Notes: generated from the letters alone by a model not told the origin. A DNA stretch of 64,000 nt from Burkholderia sp. Bp8992 (GCF_003853705.1 NZ_QTQI01000019.1:99781-163780), one strand, 5' to 3'; shown: positions 50,763 through 59,790, counted from the first letter of the stretch. A program made the numbers and translations.

Positions 50763-51884
50763 TTAGCCGTCGCGTCCGACACCGCCGCCGCCCGCGTCGA
50801 GCGCCGGGGCGTCACCGATTGAAGCGTCGCCGCGAAACGCGTCGGCAATCGGCACCGGCAGCGCGTCGATGACCTGCCCGCCCGGCATCCGGACTTTGCG
50901 ATCGAACAGTCGTCGGCCGGTGAAATGCGGATCCGTGACCGCCTGCTCGAGTGGGACAACACGCACGGTACATGTGTCGGTCCCCGCGAAACGTTCGAGC
51001 CATGTCTCGGCAGTCTGGCCGGCGATCAGCTCCGCCACCCGCTGTGTGACGCCAGGTTCGTCACCATTCTTCGTCGCCAGTTCCGACGCGCCAATCACTT
51101 CGGTGAAGTTTTTCCAGAATTTCTCTTCCAGCGGTGCGGCGGCAAGATACTGGCCGTCGAGCGTTCTGTAAATCTGATACCGTGCGGTGCCGCCCGTCAC
51201 CAGCTCGCCACCCGGCGTGGGCCAACCGTTGCCCGTCGTGCCGTTGCCCAGCGCCCAATACATGAACGTGAACAGGTTGTCGGCCATCGAGATGTCCAGC
51301 CGGCAGCCCTTTCCGGTCGCGTCACGCTGCTTCAGCGCCAGCAGGATATTGATGACCGCGGGGTACGCACCGCCGCCGATGTCGGCAATCAATGCCGGCG
51401 GCAACACAGGCGCACCGTCCGGACCACAGGACAGCGCAAGCATCCCGGTTTCCGCGAGATAGTTGAGGTCATGAGCAGCGACGCCTGCCTTCGGTCCGCT
51501 TTGGCCGTAGCCGGTGATCGAGCAGTAGACGACGCGCGGATTTCGCTCCGCCACTTCCTGGTAACCGAGACCGAGACGCGCCATGACGCCCGGTCGAAAC
51601 TGCTCGACCAGCACATCCGCATCGTCGATCAGTGCGAGGACCGCGTCTCGACCGGCGGGGCTCTTCAGATCGAGCGCCACCGACCGCTTGCCACGGTTCA
51701 GCATACCGAAGTTGACGCTGTCGGTCCCCGCCTTCGGCACGTACGAACGCATTTCGTCGCCGCCGGCGGGCCTTTCGACCTTGACGACGTCCGCCCCCGC
51801 TTCGGCCAGCAGCAACGTGCATAGCGGGCCGGGCAACAGCGTGCTCAAATCGACGACCTTGACACCCTGCAGAGGCTGATTCAT
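50763..51884 (-). CDS. CaiB/BaiF family CoA-transferase (class III)
   Basis: A 373-residue class III CoA-transferase or racemase-fold protein. LSTLLPGPLCTLLLAEAGADVVKVERPAGGD is the N-terminal CoA-binding block, GKRSVALDLKSPAGRD follows, and the catalytic Asp lies in AHDLNYLAETGML. It is closest in style to alpha-methylacyl-CoA racemase, which would fit a branched acyl-CoA. The ATG overlaps the preceding stop as ATGA. Last gene of the ECH-ACAD-HBD operon. Confidence 0.9.
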   Translation of the reverse strand: MNQPLQGVKVVDLSTLLPGPLCTLLLAEAGADVVKVERPAGGDEMRSYVPKAGTDSVNFGMLNRGKRSVALDLKSPAGRDAVLALIDDADVLVEQFRPGVMARLGLGYQEVAERNPRVVYCSITGYGQSGPKAGVAAHDLNYLAETGMLALSCGPDGAPVLPPALIADIGGGAYPAVINILLALKQRDATGKGCRLDISMADNLFTFMYWALGNGTTGNGWPTPGGELVTGGTARYQIYRTLDGQYLAAAPLEEKFWKNFTEVIGASELATKNGDEPGVTQRVAELIAGQTAETWLERFAGTDTCTVRVVPLEQAVTDPHFTGRRLFDRKVRMPGGQVIDALPVPIADAFRGDASIGDAPALDAGGGGVGRDG

Positions 51885-52570
51885 CGCTCGCCGCCTTCCA
51901 TTCGCCGATATGCGACCTGGGCCCGCCGTGCGGGCGCATATGCACTGTCGCCCAGTGCTTCATAAAGCGCCTGCGTCACACGATAGTGATGACTCAGACC
52001 GGTACGCTCGAGCAGCGCGATCGGCCCCTCCGGATACCCGAGCCCGAGACGCAGCGTCGTGTCGAGATCGGACGCGGTGGCCAGCTTCTCGTCGAGACGG
52101 CGCAGCGCAGCGTTGTAATACGGCCGCACGAGCCGATCGACGATTCGGCCCGGAAAGTCGCCGCAAACAGCGACGACGAAGCCGGCGTCCTCGAACACCT
52201 GCTTCGCCTGCGCGAGCGCCGATTCGTCGGTTTGAGCCGGCTTGACGAGCTCGATCAGCCGGCTCGGCTCGGCATCGCCCAGTCGAAAGCGCGCGAAGCC
52301 GAACACGTTCGGTGCTGCGTTGCCGCGCTGATCGGCCGACGCAGAATCACCGGTATGAACCGCGAGGCACTCGTGACCCAGCTCCACCAGAACGAAAGGC
52401 GCATCTGCGGGGTTCCAGCCGCCCCCTATGTCGCGCACGAATGCCGTCCCGGCCCTCGAGTCGATGTAAACGCGCGCCGCCGCGTCATCGCGCGCCGCTT
52501 CGACGAATGCGTGGCCGCCCTGAAATGAACGGCTCTCGCCGTTCTGGATAATGCGATAGCTCATCGTCAT
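51881..52570 (-). CDS. Stand-alone C-terminal half of a PaaH-type 3-hydroxyacyl-CoA dehydrogenase
   Basis: A 229-residue protein whose last 110 residues (DFPGRIVDRLVRPYYNAALR, LGLGYPEGPIALLERTGL) match the second 3HCDH C-terminal domain of the full-length PaaH-like protein at 26743. The N-terminal part corresponds to the linker Rossmann-like region without a nucleotide site. Overlaps both neighbours by ATGA, so it is translationally coupled to the N-terminal half (52567-53442). Together they rebuild the two-part PaaH architecture as separate chains. Confidence 0.85.
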   Translation of the reverse strand: MTMSYRIIQNGESRSFQGGHAFVEAARDDAAARVYIDSRAGTAFVRDIGGGWNPADAPFVLVELGHECLAVHTGDSASADQRGNAAPNVFGFARFRLGDAEPSRLIELVKPAQTDESALAQAKQVFEDAGFVVAVCGDFPGRIVDRLVRPYYNAALRRLDEKLATASDLDTTLRLGLGYPEGPIALLERTGLSHHYRVTQALYEALGDSAYAPARRAQVAYRRMEGGER

Positions 52571-53442
52571 GCTCCGAACATCTTCGTGTCGTTGTACGTG
52601 TGGAAGCCTTGCCCCGTCTTCTTGCCGAGGCGGCCCGCCGCGATCATCCGTCTGACGAGCGGCGGACATGCGGCGCGCGCTTCGTGCGTGAGCCCGTACA
52701 TCGCTTCGCAAAGCAGGCGCTGCGTATCCAGGCCGACCAGGTCGAGCAACTCGAGCGGGCCCATCGGATAGCCGAGCGCGGTCTTGATTGCCTTGTCGAT
52801 GTCGGCCGGCTCCGCCACGCCCTGCTCGACGAGCCGGATCGCGTCGTTGTTGAACGGTATCAGGAAGTAGTTGAGGATGAAGCCGGGCGTGTCCTGAGTC
52901 CGGACCGGACGCTGACCCAGCGCTTCCGCAAACGCCCATGCGCGCTCGAACGACTCGTCACTCGTGTTCAGCCCGGGCGACATTTCGATCAGTTTCATCA
53001 GTTGGGCCGGCAAGCAGAAATGCATGCCCACGAAGCGATCGGGCCGGCCCGATCCGCCCGCGATCTCGGTGATCGAGATCGTCGATGTATTCGATGCGAA
53101 CAGCGTATGTGCCGGGCACACCTTGTCCAGCGCACTGAATAGCTGATGCTTGACGGCCAGATCCTCGAACACGGCCTCGATCACGACGTCGCAATCGGCG
53201 AGGTCGTCGAGTTTCGTCGTCCCGTGCCAGCGAGACATGATCTCCGGCACCGCGTCGGCGGGAAGCTTGCCGCGCTCCGCCGACTTCCTTAGAAAGCCTT
53301 CGGTCTGGCCGCGTGCGCGCTCCAGCGCCTCCTGCCGCGCGTCATACACGCGCGTCACGAAGCCCGCCCGGGCCGCGACGATCGCGATACCCGTGCCCAT
53401 CGTTCCGCCACCCGCGATTCCGACTGTCTTGATTTGCGCCAT
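52567..53442 (-). CDS. 3-hydroxybutyryl-CoA dehydrogenase-like protein
   Basis: A 291-residue NAD-dependent 3-hydroxyacyl-CoA dehydrogenase: VGIAGGGTMGTGIA at the start and the helical C-domain from DTPGFILNYFLIPF. The catalytic His is kept but its context is GMHFCLPAQLMKLIEM instead of HFFNPxxxMxLVE; the Asn is replaced. This may alter specificity. Coupled by ATGA overlap to the partner C-terminal half. Starts nine bases after the acyl-CoA dehydrogenase. Confidence 0.9.
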   Translation of the reverse strand: MAQIKTVGIAGGGTMGTGIAIVAARAGFVTRVYDARQEALERARGQTEGFLRKSAERGKLPADAVPEIMSRWHGTTKLDDLADCDVVIEAVFEDLAVKHQLFSALDKVCPAHTLFASNTSTISITEIAGGSGRPDRFVGMHFCLPAQLMKLIEMSPGLNTSDESFERAWAFAEALGQRPVRTQDTPGFILNYFLIPFNNDAIRLVEQGVAEPADIDKAIKTALGYPMGPLELLDLVGLDTQRLLCEAMYGLTHEARAACPPLVRRMIAAGRLGKKTGQGFHTYNDTKMFGA

Positions 53443-53451
53443 GCGCGTCTC

Positions 53452-54618
53452 CTATTTGAGAATGAAGCTGCGGCCGATCAGCTGACGGTGAACCTGATTG
53501 GTTCCCTCCCAGATCTGCGTGATCTTCGCGTCGCGCATCAGCCGTTCGACGCGATAATCCGAGCAATATCCGTAGCCGCCGAGCAGTTGGACTGCATCCG
53601 TCGTGATACGCATCGCTGCATCCGATGCACGCATCTTCAGCATCGATGCTTCGATCCCGAAATCCGTTTCGCCGGCGTCGATCATCCCGGCAACCTGCCA
53701 AAGCCACGATTCACACAGCGCGAGTTCCGACGCGAGGTCCGCCAGCATGAATTGAACGCCCTGGAACTCGATCACTTTGCGGCCGGATTGCTTGCGCTCG
53801 TTGATATACGCGGCGGCATCCTCGAATGCACCGCGCGCAATACCGAGCGCGTGCGCAGCCACGCTGGGCCGGGATCGGTTCAACGAACCCAGCAGAATTC
53901 GCAATCCGTCTCCGGGTTCTCCAATCAGATTCGCCCGGGGTACACGGCAGTTGTCGAACGACAGCGTCGCCGTCCCCGACGCGCGCGTGCCCATCTTGTC
54001 TTCCAGGCCGATCACGCTGAGGCCAGGCGTCCCCTTCTCGAGAATCAGCACCGAGATCGCGCGCTTCGGATCGTCGATGCCGTCCCACTTGCCGAACAGC
54101 AGATACAGGTCCGCAACATCCCCGTTTGTAATGAACGTCTTGCCGCCATTGATCACGATCTCGCCGCCATCCTCGCGGAACGTCGTCCGCATGCCGGTCG
54201 CGTCGGAGCCGGCACCCGGCTCGGTAATCGCCAACGATGCGAGCGCGCCGCCCGCAACTGCCGGCAGAAAGCGCTGCTTTTGCGCTTCGCTGCCATACTC
54301 GATCAGCGGCTTGATCGCGTGGAAATTCGTTGCCCAGATAATGCCGGTCGCTGCACACGCCTTCGCGATCTCGCGCACGCAGAGCGCATAGCATGTGAAC
54401 GACAACTGCGCACCGCCGTACGCTTCCGGGATGAACATGGCATTCAGGCCCAGTTCATTGATCGCGTCGATGTTCTGCTGCGGAAACGTCCCGGTACGGT
54501 CGTACTCGGCCGCGTGAGGCGCAATCCGATCTCGAGCGAGCGCGCGCACGCTGTCCACGATCATGCGCTCGTCGTCGCTCAGGCGAATGTGAGAATCGAT
54601 TCTCTCCAGTATGTTCAT
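53452..54618 (-). CDS. Acyl-CoA dehydrogenase
   Basis: A 388-residue FAD-dependent acyl-CoA dehydrogenase that introduces a 2,3 double bond and passes electrons to EtfAB. Blocks: SLAITEPGAGSDATGM, FITNGDVADLYLLF, MGTRASGTATLSFDNCRVP, and the catalytic Glu region in AKITQIWEGTNQVHRQLIG (the Glu of WEGTNQ is the typical base-side marker). ATG at 54618 gives family length. It follows the enoyl-CoA hydratase by 91 bases. Confidence 0.93.
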   Translation of the reverse strand: MNILERIDSHIRLSDDERMIVDSVRALARDRIAPHAAEYDRTGTFPQQNIDAINELGLNAMFIPEAYGGAQLSFTCYALCVREIAKACAATGIIWATNFHAIKPLIEYGSEAQKQRFLPAVAGGALASLAITEPGAGSDATGMRTTFREDGGEIVINGGKTFITNGDVADLYLLFGKWDGIDDPKRAISVLILEKGTPGLSVIGLEDKMGTRASGTATLSFDNCRVPRANLIGEPGDGLRILLGSLNRSRPSVAAHALGIARGAFEDAAAYINERKQSGRKVIEFQGVQFMLADLASELALCESWLWQVAGMIDAGETDFGIEASMLKMRASDAAMRITTDAVQLLGGYGYCSDYRVERLMRDAKITQIWEGTNQVHRQLIGRSFILK

Positions 54619-54709
54619 TCCATGTTCCGATTCGATTGATAACCATCGACGCACCGATATCGGCGACGGCAGTCCACCAGCCGTGGGCGCGCCCTCGTTT
54701 ATATCCGCG

Positions 54710-55480
54710 TCAAGCGTCCTTGAATACCGGTGAGCGCTTTTCGATGAAGGCGCGCATGCCTTCGGCCGCGTCTTGCGTGCGGTATGCGAGCGTCGACAAA
54801 TCCGCTTCGATACGCAGCCCTTCGCCGAGATCGACGTCAGCGGCACGGCACACGGCTTCGCGCGCCAACAGCGACGCACACGTGCTGAAGCCGATATAGC
54901 GCTGCGCATACTCGGCCCCGAGCGCCCGCGGATCGCCGTCCTCGACGATGCAGTTCACGAGACCGATACGCTCCGCCTCCTCTGCACCGACGGTTCTCCC
55001 GGACATGACGATGTCGAGCGCCCGCGCGTGGCCCACGAGGCGAGGGAGGCGTTGCGTGCCGCCGTAACCGGGAATCAGGCCGAGTTTGATTTCCGGCAAG
55101 CCGACCTTCGCCTTTGCCGTGGCAATGCGGAACGTACACGCCATTGCAAGCTCCAGACCACCGCCGAACGCATAGCCATGAATGACGGCGATCGACGGAA
55201 TGCGCAAACGGTCGAGCTTCGCGAACGTCGCCTGGCCGAACAATGCGCCGTCCCGCTCCGCGACAAGATCCCGGCCCATCAATTCGCGAATGTCCGCGCC
55301 CGCGCAAAATGCCTTGTCGCCGTGGCCGGTGATCACCAGCGCGCGCGCATCCGACGCGGACACTCGATCGAGCGCATCGGAAAATTCCTGCAGGACTTCG
55401 AAACTCAGTGCGTTGAGTGCCTCCGGCCGGTTCAGCGTGATATACGCAATCGGACCTTCGACACTGGTTTGAATCGGCAT
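54710..55480 (-). CDS. Enoyl-CoA hydratase
   Basis: A 256-residue crotonase with complete hydratase residues: GDKAFCAGADIREL (oxyanion 1), GYAFGGGLELAMACTFRIA (oxyanion 2 and first Glu), GLPEIKLGLIPGYGGTQRLPRLVG (second Glu region), and EGMRAFIEKRSPVFKD at the end. AGGAG lies six bases before the ATG. First gene of the operon ECH, acyl-CoA dehydrogenase, split PaaH pair, CaiB. Confidence 0.94.
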   Translation of the reverse strand: MPIQTSVEGPIAYITLNRPEALNALSFEVLQEFSDALDRVSASDARALVITGHGDKAFCAGADIRELMGRDLVAERDGALFGQATFAKLDRLRIPSIAVIHGYAFGGGLELAMACTFRIATAKAKVGLPEIKLGLIPGYGGTQRLPRLVGHARALDIVMSGRTVGAEEAERIGLVNCIVEDGDPRALGAEYAQRYIGFSTCASLLAREAVCRAADVDLGEGLRIEADLSTLAYRTQDAAEGMRAFIEKRSPVFKDA

Positions 55481-55534
55481 GCCATTCTCCTGACTACATT
55501 CGGAAGGCGACATTTCGCCCGTCCACCATGAATA

Positions 55535-55550
55535 AGCAAACATCGCGCCA
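55535..55550 (-). promoter_or_regulatory. Sigma-54 promoter of the ECH/acyl-CoA dehydrogenase operon
   Basis: The minus strand reads TGGCGCGATGTTTGCT, one change (A to G) from consensus. Predicted start near 55524, 44 bases before the ATG. Confidence 0.75.
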
Positions 55551-55590
55551 ACACCGGAATCTCCCTATATCGACACTTGCAGCGCAGCGA

Positions 55591-55629
55591 GTGTCCGCAC
55601 AAAAGACAGTGTGTTGCCCGCCGCGACAA
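55591..55629. promoter_or_regulatory. Tandem candidate activator sites
   Basis: GTGTCCGCACAAAAGACAG (55591-55609) is nearly identical to the livH site at 18585. GTGTTGCCCGCCGCGACAA (55611-55629) follows at 20 bp. Centres are about 76 and 96 bp upstream of the predicted start. Confidence 0.55.
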
Positions 55630-55695
55630 CTGCAGGCCGACCGGTATGACTGCCGGCATGCAGCCACGATGCAGCGGCGGCATGACCGTTCCCAC

Positions 55696-57246
55696 CTACT
55701 CAGCCCCAGCGCCCTCGATCGAGCGAAGATCGTCCGATGATTTGGCTTGTCTCCGGCTTCTGGTCGCGCGCCACGCGAAGAACAATTGCGCCACCAGCAA
55801 CACGACGCAGATGCCCATGAACCCCGCGCTGATCGGACGTTCGAAAAACACGAGCGCGTCACCGCGGGACAGCAGTAGCGATCGCCGAAAATTCTCTTCC
55901 ACCATCGGGCCCAGCACGTATCCAAGCAGAATGGTCGAGACGGGAAACTCCAGTGCCAGCAGCACGGCGCCTATCAGGCCGAATACCAAAACCTCGCCCA
56001 CTTCGAACAGGCTGTTGTTCGTGCTGTAGACGCCCACGGCGATAAAGAACAGCGCCGCCGGATACATGTACCGATACGGCACCTGAAGCACCTTCACCCA
56101 GATGCCAATCATCGGCACGTTCAGAATCAGCAACAGAACGTTGCCGATCCAGAAACTCGCGATCAAACCCCAGAACAGATCGGCATGCTCCGTGATCAAT
56201 TGCGGTCCCGGCTGATATCCCTGGATCAACAACGCACCTAGCAGCAGTGCCATCACCGCATCTCCCGGGATACCGAGGCTCATCGTCGGAATGAAATCGA
56301 CCTGGGTCTTCGAATGCGTCGACGCTTCGGGGCTCGCCACGCCCTCGATCGCGCCATGGCCGAACCGGCCCGGCGTTTTTGACACCTTGCGTTCGAGCGC
56401 GTACGCGATGAACGTCGTAATTGTCGGGCCGGTACCCGGGATCGCACCGAACAGTGTGCCCACGAGCGTGCCGCGCACCATCGGCATGAACGAACGCTTC
56501 AGTTCCGCCCGCGATGGCCGCATGTCGCGCAGACGTACTTTCGCGTTCGTGCCGACGAAATGCACGCGGTTGACGTTACGGAGAAAATCCGCCACGCCGA
56601 ACAGCCCCATTGCCAGTGCAACGAGTTCGAGATGGTTGGACAGGTCGACCAGACCGAACGTGAATCGTTCGACCCCGGTGTTGACATCCGTTCCGACGAT
56701 GCCGAACAAGAGGCCGAGCGTCGTCATCGCGATCCCCTTGAGCGCGGAGCCGCGAGCCATCGTCGATCCGGCGATCAACCCGAGCAGCATGATCGAGAAT
56801 ATCTCGGCCGGCCCGAATTCGAACGCGACTTTCACCAGCAGCGGAGACGCGACGATCATCACGACGATGCCGACCGAGGCGGCGAAAAATGACGAGATCA
56901 TCGTTATGCCGAGCGCAGTGCCGCCCTTTCCCTGCTGCGTCAGCGGATAGCCGTCGATGCACGTCACCGCGTGCGGAGGATGAGACGGCAGATTCAGCAG
57001 AATCGCGCCGATTGCGCCGCCGTACTGGGATCCGTAAAAGATGCCGGCCAGCATCAGCAATGCCGGCACGGCATGCATCGTGTAGGTCAACGGCAACAGC
57101 ATCGCGATCGTCGATAGCGCGCCCATGCCGGGGAGCACGCCGATCAGATTTCCGACCAGCACTCCGAAGAACGACCACATCAGGTTTTGCGGCAGCATCG
57201 CGACCGAAAAGCCGTACCAGAGATCATGAAGCGTTTGCCAGATCAT
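55696..57246 (-). CDS. tctA: Tripartite tricarboxylate transporter large permease TctA
   Basis: A 516-residue membrane protein with about 12 helices. GVLVGNLIGVLPGMGALSTIAMLLPLTY and the second family repeat GTLFGAIPGTGPTITTFIAYALER hold the paired conserved loops of TctA, with GVASPEASTHSKTQVDFIPTMSLGIPG. It uses the ion gradient to import a carboxylate delivered by a TctC protein. ATGA overlap with tctB. No tctC is adjacent; the duplicated tctC genes are at 5.6-7.7 kb. Confidence 0.95.
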   Translation of the reverse strand: MIWQTLHDLWYGFSVAMLPQNLMWSFFGVLVGNLIGVLPGMGALSTIAMLLPLTYTMHAVPALLMLAGIFYGSQYGGAIGAILLNLPSHPPHAVTCIDGYPLTQQGKGGTALGITMISSFFAASVGIVVMIVASPLLVKVAFEFGPAEIFSIMLLGLIAGSTMARGSALKGIAMTTLGLLFGIVGTDVNTGVERFTFGLVDLSNHLELVALAMGLFGVADFLRNVNRVHFVGTNAKVRLRDMRPSRAELKRSFMPMVRGTLVGTLFGAIPGTGPTITTFIAYALERKVSKTPGRFGHGAIEGVASPEASTHSKTQVDFIPTMSLGIPGDAVMALLLGALLIQGYQPGPQLITEHADLFWGLIASFWIGNVLLLILNVPMIGIWVKVLQVPYRYMYPAALFFIAVGVYSTNNSLFEVGEVLVFGLIGAVLLALEFPVSTILLGYVLGPMVEENFRRSLLLSRGDALVFFERPISAGFMGICVVLLVAQLFFAWRATRSRRQAKSSDDLRSIEGAGAE

Positions 57247-57710
57247 GCGCCACCCCACGTGAATAGCGGAAGTTGTACATTGAGCGCCCATCCGAATACG
57301 ACGACGCCGACGACAACCATCGCAAGTGCAAGCACGGTCGCAGAACGCCACGAATTGTTCCGGTCACCGAGCGCTGAAATGAAAACAGTCGAGAAAGTCG
57401 CCGCAACCAGCCCCAGATATTTGGCGAATACAACGAACGCGACGAGGCCTGCGCAAATGAGCACCCATGCTTTCCACTCCAGCCGGCGTCCCCTGCGTCG
57501 TTCATCGGGACCGCCCTTCATCCCCTTGATACCGATCGCAATACCGGTCAGCGCGAGAACCACACCGAGCACCAGCGGAAAATAACCGGGCCCCATGCGC
57601 GTCAATGTACCGACGCTGTAGGAAATGGAATCGACGGCAACCCATAGCCCGAGACACGTCATCAGCAAGCCGCCCCAAACGTCCTTGTTCAAGCCACGTG
57701 CGTGCGCCAT
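57243..57710 (-). CDS. tctB: Tripartite tricarboxylate transporter small permease TctB
   Basis: A 155-residue protein with four hydrophobic helices, including GLWVAVDSISYSVGTLTRMGPGYFP, a TctB hallmark. The ATG at 57710 has AGGGGGG upstream. Predicted leader from the sigma-54 promoter at 57883-57898 is about 162 bases. Confidence 0.9.
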   Translation of the reverse strand: MAHARGLNKDVWGGLLMTCLGLWVAVDSISYSVGTLTRMGPGYFPLVLGVVLALTGIAIGIKGMKGGPDERRRGRRLEWKAWVLICAGLVAFVVFAKYLGLVAATFSTVFISALGDRNNSWRSATVLALAMVVVGVVVFGWALNVQLPLFTWGGA

Positions 57711-57882
57711 GCCGCCCCCCTGTCTGCCTCGTGACCGATTCGGCGAACTTCTCCGTGTCGCCCGGGATACTGTTCGCATGCGCGGGCTGTATCCGCGACG
57801 CATGAGCGGTGAAATGAAGATGTCGATGTCATGTCTCCTCCATCGGATGTATATGAATGGTTCCGAGGCTCGATCGCAGTCA

Positions 57883-57898
57883 CGCAAATCGCGCGCCA
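57883..57898 (-). promoter_or_regulatory. Candidate sigma-54 promoter of tctBA
   Basis: The minus strand reads TGGCGCGCGATTTGCG; GG and GC are ten bases apart with one change in each block. Predicted start near 57872. Confidence 0.6.
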
Positions 57899-57915
57899 CC
57901 GTGTCAATGACACGG
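57899..57915. promoter_or_regulatory. 17-bp perfect palindrome next to the tctBA promoter
   Basis: CCGTGTCAATGACACGG is a perfect dyad abutting the -24 element. It has TGTC/GACA arms like the common motif but a shorter centre, so it may bind another regulator or be a compact variant. Confidence 0.45.
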
Positions 57916-57929
57916 ACTGCCGATAGGGA

Positions 57930-59159
57930 TTACACGATGCCATCCTCTTTCAGTTGTCGAAGTGTGTCAGCTTCAATGTCGAGCCACGCACGCAGCACGT
58001 CCTGGCTGTCCTCGCCGAGCCGAGGTGGCGGCTTGCGAAACGTATGTGAGTTCCCGTCGACATGGATGCCCAGTCCCACCTGCGGAATCTGCGCGTCACC
58101 GCGGGGAACCGCATAGAAGAATCCGCGGCGACGCAGTTCGGGATCTGCTGCCACTTCGTCGATCCGATTGATCGGACCAGCCGGGATACGGGCATCTCGG
58201 AAGATGTCGAGCCAGTGATCGCGACGCTTCGTGCCGATGATGGACTGGATCTTTTCGACGATCTCGTCACGCAAACGACGCCGGTCGCTGTTGCTCGTGT
58301 AGCTGGCAGCCTGTCCGAATTCGGGCTCACCTACCGCGCGCCAGAATCGCGTCCAGATCCCATCATTGCCCAGACCGATCGTGAGCGGCGCGTCGGCAGC
58401 CTGAAAAACCTGGTAGACGGCGATGACGCTGTCTCGCCCCCCCGAACGGCGCGGCACCTCCCCGGAGCCGAGATAAGGCACGATTCGCGGCGTCATGAAG
58501 CGGGTCATGCTCTCGATCATCGAGATGTCAATACAATGTCCGTGTCCGGTACGATTGCGATCGACGAGCGCTGCGAGCACCGCGAGTGCCGCATCGCTGC
58601 CGGCCAGCAGGTCCGCAGCGGGCGTACCGATTTTTTGTGGGCCTTCATCCGCCTCGCCGGTCAGATCCATCACACCGCTATAGCCTTCGGCGATCAGGTC
58701 GTAGCACGGCATGTCGCTGCGTTCGCCATCGAGACCGAAACCCGACACCGAAGCATGGATAAGCCGCGAGTTGACCTGTCGGAGACTCGCGTAGTCGATA
58801 CCCAGCTTGCGTTGAATTGGCGAGGTCCTGTTGACAACCACGACATCGGCGCTTGCAACCATCCGTTTGAGCAACTCGAGTCCCTGGGGTTTGCTGTAAT
58901 CCAGCGTGAGGCTGTGCTTGTTGCGGTTCACGCTGAGATACCAGAGCGACTCGCCATCAAGAAACGGGGGTCCCCAAGCGCGCACGTCGTCACCTTTGCC
59001 AGGCGGCTCGATCTTGACGACCGTCGCCCCGAAATCCGCGAGCAGCAGCGTGGCGTACGGTCCTGCAACGGACGAAGTGAGGTCCAGCACGCGCACCCCG
59101 TCAAGTAGTTTCAAAGGGGTTTTCTCGCAGAGAGTGGGCAATGGGTCGAATGCGTTCAT
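57930..59159 (-). CDS. CaiB/BaiF family CoA-transferase (class III)
   Basis: A 409-residue class III CoA-transferase: LDLTSSVAGPYATLLLADFGATVVKIEPPGKGDDVR, NRNKHSLTLDYSKPQGLELL, catalytic Asp in MPCYDLIAEGYSGVMDLTG, and the C-terminal DGIV end. Longer than the copy at 50763 and more like formyl-CoA or succinyl-CoA:carboxylate transferases. Start ATG at 59159 agrees with a 28-base leader from the sigma-54 promoter. Probably charges the imported acid with CoA from an end product. tctB lies downstream. Confidence 0.9.
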   Translation of the reverse strand: MNAFDPLPTLCEKTPLKLLDGVRVLDLTSSVAGPYATLLLADFGATVVKIEPPGKGDDVRAWGPPFLDGESLWYLSVNRNKHSLTLDYSKPQGLELLKRMVASADVVVVNRTSPIQRKLGIDYASLRQVNSRLIHASVSGFGLDGERSDMPCYDLIAEGYSGVMDLTGEADEGPQKIGTPAADLLAGSDAALAVLAALVDRNRTGHGHCIDISMIESMTRFMTPRIVPYLGSGEVPRRSGGRDSVIAVYQVFQAADAPLTIGLGNDGIWTRFWRAVGEPEFGQAASYTSNSDRRRLRDEIVEKIQSIIGTKRRDHWLDIFRDARIPAGPINRIDEVAADPELRRRGFFYAVPRGDAQIPQVGLGIHVDGNSHTFRKPPPRLGEDSQDVLRAWLDIEADTLRQLKEDGIV

Positions 59160-59197
59160 GTTTTTTGTCAGGAAATTGGTAGCAGCAGCATTCGCAC

Positions 59198-59213
59198 GGC
59201 AAGTCCCGTGCCA
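59198..59213 (-). promoter_or_regulatory. Sigma-54 promoter of the CaiB gene at 57930
   Basis: The minus strand reads TGGCACGGGACTTGCC, matching TGGCACG-N4-TTGC. Predicted start near 59187. Confidence 0.82.
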
Positions 59214-59296
59214 TACGGGCGCTGATCGTCTTCCCAAACACGTTTGCCAGATAACCGCCCCGTGCGGCTAGCAAGCGCACACCTCGACTCGCATGC

Positions 59297-59356
59297 GTGT
59301 CGTTGGCATGGTCAGCATGTCGACGAAACGCATGGACATGTCGTCGGGGCAGACAC
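59297..59356. promoter_or_regulatory. Cluster of candidate activator half-sites
   Basis: GTGTCGTTGGCATGGTCAG (59297-59315), an ATGTC...GACAT inverted pair (59317-59339) and ATGTCGTCGGGGCAGACAC (59338-59356, 13 of 19 matches) lie 110-170 bp upstream of the predicted start. The rest of 59357-59790 shows no gene; open frames there lack ribosome binding sites. Confidence 0.5.
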
Positions 59357-59790
59357 CGCCGCCGATGCTCGCTGAAAATCTCGTTGAGCCGCGACGTCGA
59401 CAACGGCATCACGCGAGCTTTTTTATCGAATAAAACGCGTTCTACCGTGCAGATGGTTCGGAACACCTGACATGCGGCGGCGAAATGGAGTTTCGCCGTC
59501 GGTATGGGTGCGATGGCGAACAGCGCGAAATACACGCCAGTTCATGCGGCGGCGGGCATCGTTGGCTTCGCGGATTGACGATCAGTGGAAGGGGCGCGGA
59601 AACGCTACTTGTGCATTGCGAATCCGCCAACTGCTGGCTCAAGGGTATCCGTCTGCGGCGAAATGTGATACCGATCCGGTCGTGCGATCTTGCCGTGCAC
59701 ATGGTTCAGACGCGCGCTCGCTGCGAAACGATTTCGACCGTGCATAGCTTTGCACGCAGCCGGAGCGGACCACATCACCACAAACGTGCG

